NCBI RefSeq assembly: GCF_900114995.1
Contig: NZ_FOUX01000004.1
Span: 310,001 to 374,000, forward strand
Length of the DNA stretch: 64,000 nt
Direction: 5' to 3'
DNA from: Chitinophaga sp. YR627
GTDB lineage: Bacteria > Bacteroidota > Bacteroidia > Chitinophagales > Chitinophagaceae
This document shows positions 61,435 to 64,000 of this stretch, in pieces. A program made the translations under genes and the position numbers. Each line of letters opens with the position of its first letter. The first letter of the stretch is position 1. The notes below the pieces were generated by a model. It had not been told where the DNA came from and searched no databases. It saw nothing but the letters and a program-made list of their open reading frames with translations.

Positions 61435-61521
61435 CATAACAACGAGTGTCGTGGGATAGTGTTACTTCGCTCTTTTAGGTAGAACTACAAACACTTCCAG
61501 TGGTTACCTCTGTTGTTTATG
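61435..61521 (+). ncRNA. Putative Y RNA 2, short form without tRNA-like module
   Basis: The outer stem is CATAACAACGAG with CTCTGTTGTTTATG (two bulged T). The internal loop is TGTCGTG over AGTGGTTA, and the second stem is GGA-t-AGTG/CACTTCC. TTACTTCG follows the 5' strand. The inner loop has only a small GTAG-AA-CTAC hairpin and no T-arm, acceptor or D-arm. At 87 nt it is about 60 nt shorter than the others. Confidence 0.7.
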
Positions 61522-61533
61522 TTTTAAAATCTT

Positions 61534-61680
61534 AGAACGGGTGTCGTAGAGTAATAATACATCGACTCCAATTCGAAAAAAATCTCCCACGGGGGTTGAA
61601 ATCCCTCTCCGTCGCAAGGCGGATGGCCGAGTGCATAGGCAGAGATCCAACAACTTATTGCTCGAATTTTACCCCGTTCT
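61534..61680 (+). ncRNA. Putative Y RNA 3 with permuted tRNA-like module
   Basis: The outer stem is AGAACGGG/CCCGTTCT. The internal loop is TGTCGTAG over CGAATTTTAC, and the second stem is AGTAATAA/TTATTGCT with one G-U pair. The box is the divergent TACATCG. In the tRNA mimic the closing helix is ATCTC/GAGAT (61582-61586, 61642-61646), the T-arm GGGGG-TTGAAAT-CCCTC, the acceptor TCCGTC-GCAA-GGCGGA and the D-arm GCC-GAGTGCATA-GGC. All helices pair. Confidence 0.8.
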
Positions 61681-61826
61681 TTATTAAACAAGTGTCGTTG
61701 AATAGCGTTACTTCGATTCCAGGCTGCAAGCGAAGGTTCGAATCCTTCTTCGCCATACGGCGAATGGTCAAATGTAAGACGGTAGCCTCAAAGCCCGCGT
61801 TATTCGCATATTACCTTGTTTTATAA
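61681..61826 (+). ncRNA. Putative Y RNA 4 with permuted tRNA-like module
   Basis: The outer stem is TTATTAAACAAG/CTTGTTTTATAA with one mismatch. The internal loop is TGTCGTT over GCATATTAC, and the second stem is GAATAGCG/CGTTATTC with one G-U pair. TTACTTCG follows. In the tRNA mimic the closing helix is AGGCT/AGCCT (61721-61725, 61784-61788), the T-arm GAAGG-TTCGAAT-CCTTC with a consensus T-loop, the acceptor TTCGCC-ATAC-GGCGAA and the D-arm core GTC-N8-GAC. It abuts Y RNA 3 directly. Confidence 0.82.
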
Positions 61827-61836
61827 TCTTCTTGAT

Positions 61837-61973
61837 AGTGGGTGTCGTAGGAAAGCGCTACTTCGCTAATCTAAGGGTCGGAGGTTCAAGTCCTTCTCTG
61901 TCTGACGTAGTCGGCAGGTAGCTCAGCTGGATAGAGCATTAGAATTTGTTCGCTTCCGTTCTTTTACCCCGCT
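61837..61973 (+). ncRNA. Putative Y RNA 5 with permuted tRNA-like module
   Basis: The outer stem is AGTGGG/CCCGCT. The internal loop is TGTCGTA over GTTCTTTTAC, and the second stem is GGA-a-AGCG/CGCTTCC. The box is CTACTTCG. In the tRNA mimic the closing helix is CTAAT/ATTAG, the T-arm GGAGG-TTCAAGT-CCTTC, the acceptor hairpin CTGTC-t-GAC-GTA-GTC-GGCAG, and the D-arm GCTC-AGCTGGATA-GAGC, a standard tRNA D-arm. A further ATACTTCG at 61996-62003, with no UGUCGU, may be a decayed sixth unit. Confidence 0.8.
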
Positions 61974-62034
61974 TCATCTTTTTATATGCATGTGAATACT
62001 TCGTAAAAGCTGTAGTTTTCATTCTTTGTTGACA

Positions 62035-62066
62035 GGAGAGAAATATCCATTTCTCTCCTTTTTTTC
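62035..62066 (+). terminator. Intrinsic terminator of the Y RNA array
   Basis: GGAGAGAAAT (62035-62044) and ATTTCTCTCC (62049-62058) form a perfect 10-bp stem with loop ATCC, followed by eight or nine T residues. It would end any transcript from the rsr gene and array. Confidence 0.9.
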
Positions 62067-62236
62067 GTAATTATCCATACCCTACACGAAGCGCATTAGC
62101 AGCTGTTCAACAGTACACGAATTACCTTTAAACAATCTGCAACCCCACCCGAAATCCCATTAGAAAATCCATAATTCGCTCTTCCGACAATAGCAGCAGC
62201 TAATCCTATATTTACAGCTAAACAGTATACATTGCT

Positions 62237-63001
62237 ATGGCAAAACAAACATCCATTATTCAGTTCACCGGCCGTTTGGGTAATATGATCGGGTACTATC
62301 GCAAAGGGAATTATTTCCTGCGTAGTATGCCGGACGTGACACGCCAGACCGCCGCTACACAACGCGCCTCACATCGCTTTGGTATGGCCAGTAAAACAGG
62401 CGCCTTCATCCGTCATGCTATTTATGCAGCGTTGGATGTGCATTGCGACAGTACACACGTCAACAGACTTACAAAGCTGCTCATTCCATCTGCCGGCAAT
62501 CAACTCAAAGCAATGAAAGGCTTCCGCTTTAATCAGCATGCCGGCACAGATCATTTCTTTCCCGTTACGCCTTTCTTTTCTGCGGATAATGCATTGCATA
62601 TACCCGCGCAGACATTACGGCAGCACAAGGGTATTACAGCCCTGGAAGTAAAAATGATCGCTACGCGTGTTGACGGTACAACCCATCGCACAATGGGTAT
62701 ACAAACAGCTGTTTTCCGCATCGATACGACTGCACCATTCGATGGGATAATGCTTCCTGTGGAGGTTTCCGGCACAGGTACCCTGATCATTACCTTACAG
62801 ATACGGGCCTTCAACGGCACCTGCATAACAGCGAACAAACAACATCTCGTTGCCGATATCATTGCTATACAGACAGCGCAGATAAAAGAAACCTTCCATA
62901 CACCAGCTATTACAAAAACAATCACGCTGCATCATAAAGAACAGGTGCAATTATGCACATCACATCGTCAGTCATCATGCACTTTTACTCAACGTGAATA
63001 A
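62237..63001 (+). CDS. DUF6266-like hypothetical protein
   Basis: This 254-residue protein starts MAKQTSIIQFTGRLGNMIGY. The N-terminal pattern GRLGNMIGYYRKGNYFLRSM followed by TRQTAATQRASHRFGMAS resembles the DUF6266 family of Bacteroidota (G-x-V-G-N-V-x-x-Y-x-x-x-G-K). The remainder is beta-rich. No signal peptide. The function is unknown. The gene is separate from the Ro60 operon behind a strong terminator. Confidence 0.6.
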   Translation: MAKQTSIIQFTGRLGNMIGYYRKGNYFLRSMPDVTRQTAATQRASHRFGMASKTGAFIRHAIYAALDVHCDSTHVNRLTKLLIPSAGNQLKAMKGFRFNQHAGTDHFFPVTPFFSADNALHIPAQTLRQHKGITALEVKMIATRVDGTTHRTMGIQTAVFRIDTTAPFDGIMLPVEVSGTGTLIITLQIRAFNGTCITANKQHLVADIIAIQTAQIKETFHTPAITKTITLHHKEQVQLCTSHRQSSCTFTQRE

Positions 63002-63551
63002 TAGTCGCTGCCATCGTATTGTATACTGTTGATAATCATATATACCCTATACCCTTTTACTGAAATATACCATATCGCTGCCGGCCCATCCGGCGGCCAT
63101 TCCCATATCCGGCCAACAGCTGCCAACCCACACTACACATAACTTTCAAGACCAACAACACACTTCAATACAAACACCATATCAAGTCCACGTTTACAGC
63201 ATCTATACGGGCTATCTAAAGAATATTTTCCGGCTATTTTCACTACGCATGATGGCTGCGTAATGCACCTGTATCTTTGTAGGGTAATCATGAAGATCAA
63301 ACAAATAAAACACCATTCCTATTGAATATAAATCCCTGTACAGCAGAAATAAAACCGCTGCTGTACAATTAAAAATCAATCTTGTAATGTACAAATCCTT
63401 GGTTATGTAAGTCTTTTTTTCCACTTCATTTTACTGCCTGCCCGGCAGCAATTAACTGAGTTGCATTTCATGGCGACAAGCCACACTCATGCCAGCGCAT
63501 GACGGGTTAATGCAACTATTACAGATACCTCTTAAATATCTTTTATATACT
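63002..63551. other. Intergenic region with a promoter-like box
   Basis: About 550 nt without an accepted gene. TATCTTTG at 63272-63279 matches TAnnTTTG and is followed by an 11-codon frame (MKIKQIKHHSY then stop, from 63290). If it is a promoter, the leader to the gene at 63552 would be about 270 nt. Nothing else stands out. Confidence 0.35.
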
Positions 63552-64000
63552 ATGCTGAGATCAAGAATGAACCAATTTGTAGCAACCTATTTTAATAATG
63601 GTACCCCTGGTTACTTATCCAGGCCTGCCCAGCTCTCCTCCGGTGGCTCCGTAACAACTGTAGCGACCATCGATAACAGAGAACTGAAAAATTCAGATGG
63701 GATATTGCAGATCACATCTTTTGGTTCGGTAGATAACATTGATCCTTTATCCACATCACACGATGATCTGATAATGGTATTCGGCGATGAAAGGGACAAG
63801 CACCAGGAGCTCGTGCTGTTTGATCAGGTCTTCACACAAAGTAATGTAACGTTCAGAATTGATATGCAGCTGTACCCCGCTGCTATTTCATACGAAGGCG
63901 TATGCACCATCTTTTTTTCCACTGGAGAAGTGAAAACATTGTACGTGTTTCTCCCGGATGTGAATGAGAATAATTTCACAGCGATCCGTTTCAAAAACAC
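63552..64000 (+). CDS. Hypothetical protein (partial, runs off right edge)
   Basis: An open frame from ATG at 63552 reads MLRSRMNQFVATYFNNGTPG and continues for 149 codons to the window end with no stop. It contains beta-prone sequence (LIMVFGDERDKHQELVLFDQ; GVCTIFFSTGEVKTLYVFLP) and no signal peptide. The start may also be the Met at 63567. I do not recognise the family. Confidence 0.6.
   Translation, partial: MLRSRMNQFVATYFNNGTPGYLSRPAQLSSGGSVTTVATIDNRELKNSDGILQITSFGSVDNIDPLSTSHDDLIMVFGDERDKHQELVLFDQVFTQSNVTFRIDMQLYPAAISYEGVCTIFFSTGEVKTLYVFLPDVNENNFTAIRFKN

Noticed and set aside
61596..61826. 76-codon plus-strand frame inside the Y RNA array
   Set aside because: It runs across the T-arm, acceptor and D-arm helices of units 3 and 4 and has no protein-like composition; the RNA structures explain the sequence better.
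61298..61973. CRISPR array as an explanation of the spaced TGTCGT repeats
   Set aside because: The repeats are short, spacing is 95-151 nt and varies, and the intervening sequence folds into tRNA-like structures; no cas genes are present.

Overview
The window looks like a chromosomal segment of a Bacteroidota bacterium, most probably Chitinophaga or a close relative in the Chitinophagaceae. The reasons are TAnnTTTG-type -7 promoter boxes ahead of several genes, few Shine-Dalgarno sites, a type IX secretion (T9SS) C-terminal sorting domain, a DUF1501/DUF1800 pair, many SPII lipoproteins, and a TonB receptor with a carboxypeptidase-like N-terminal domain. No CRISPR array, intact insertion sequence or rRNA was seen.

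Layout. 1-12.4 kb: an EF-G-like GTPase cut by the left edge, an ABC exporter, a DUF983 protein, a lipoprotein, a TonB-dependent receptor with a small His-rich partner, DUF1501/DUF1800, and a thiolase. 12.5-16.9 kb: a tRNA-Lys(CTT) followed by an AT-rich pocket of unknown genes. The pocket holds a decayed copy of the tRNA 3' end and three related terminators, which suggests a degraded island; inside it is a DUF6934-like gene with a small basic partner. 17-27.4 kb: a redox cluster (PrxQ-like peroxiredoxin, DsbD, thioredoxin, MsrA, MsrB, DUF308, beta-barrel, TrxB, OsmC, AhpC-type peroxiredoxin, Lpd). Five copies of one palindrome, TTTAACT-N2-AGTKAAA, lie in its intergenic regions, so it is probably one regulon. 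27.4-46.9 kb: metabolism, transport, an M57-like protease, an amidohydrolase, AraC, two SDRs, an ECF sigma operon, alpha/beta hydrolase and ABC-F genes. 47-59.3 kb: a second OsmC, a TetR operon, diheme cytochrome P460, a LytS/LytTR two-component pair, a GH128-like glucanase, aldo/keto reductase, thioredoxin, lipase and a CMD-family protein.

The most notable system is at 59.5-62.07 kb. A TROVE/Ro60 (Rsr) gene is followed on the same strand by a tandem array of five putative Y RNAs, closed by a strong intrinsic terminator. Each unit has a two-part terminal helix with a conserved UGUCGU strand facing an N-UUUUAC-like strand, and a conserved (U)UACUUCG box just inside it. Four units carry a circularly permuted tRNA mimic in the order T-arm, acceptor helix capped by a short loop, D-arm, closed by a short helix. 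One unit lacks the tRNA mimic. This resembles YrlA Y RNAs but as a diversified multi-copy locus.

All coordinates and folds were worked out by eye from the sequence. No database search, folding program or composition statistic was run.
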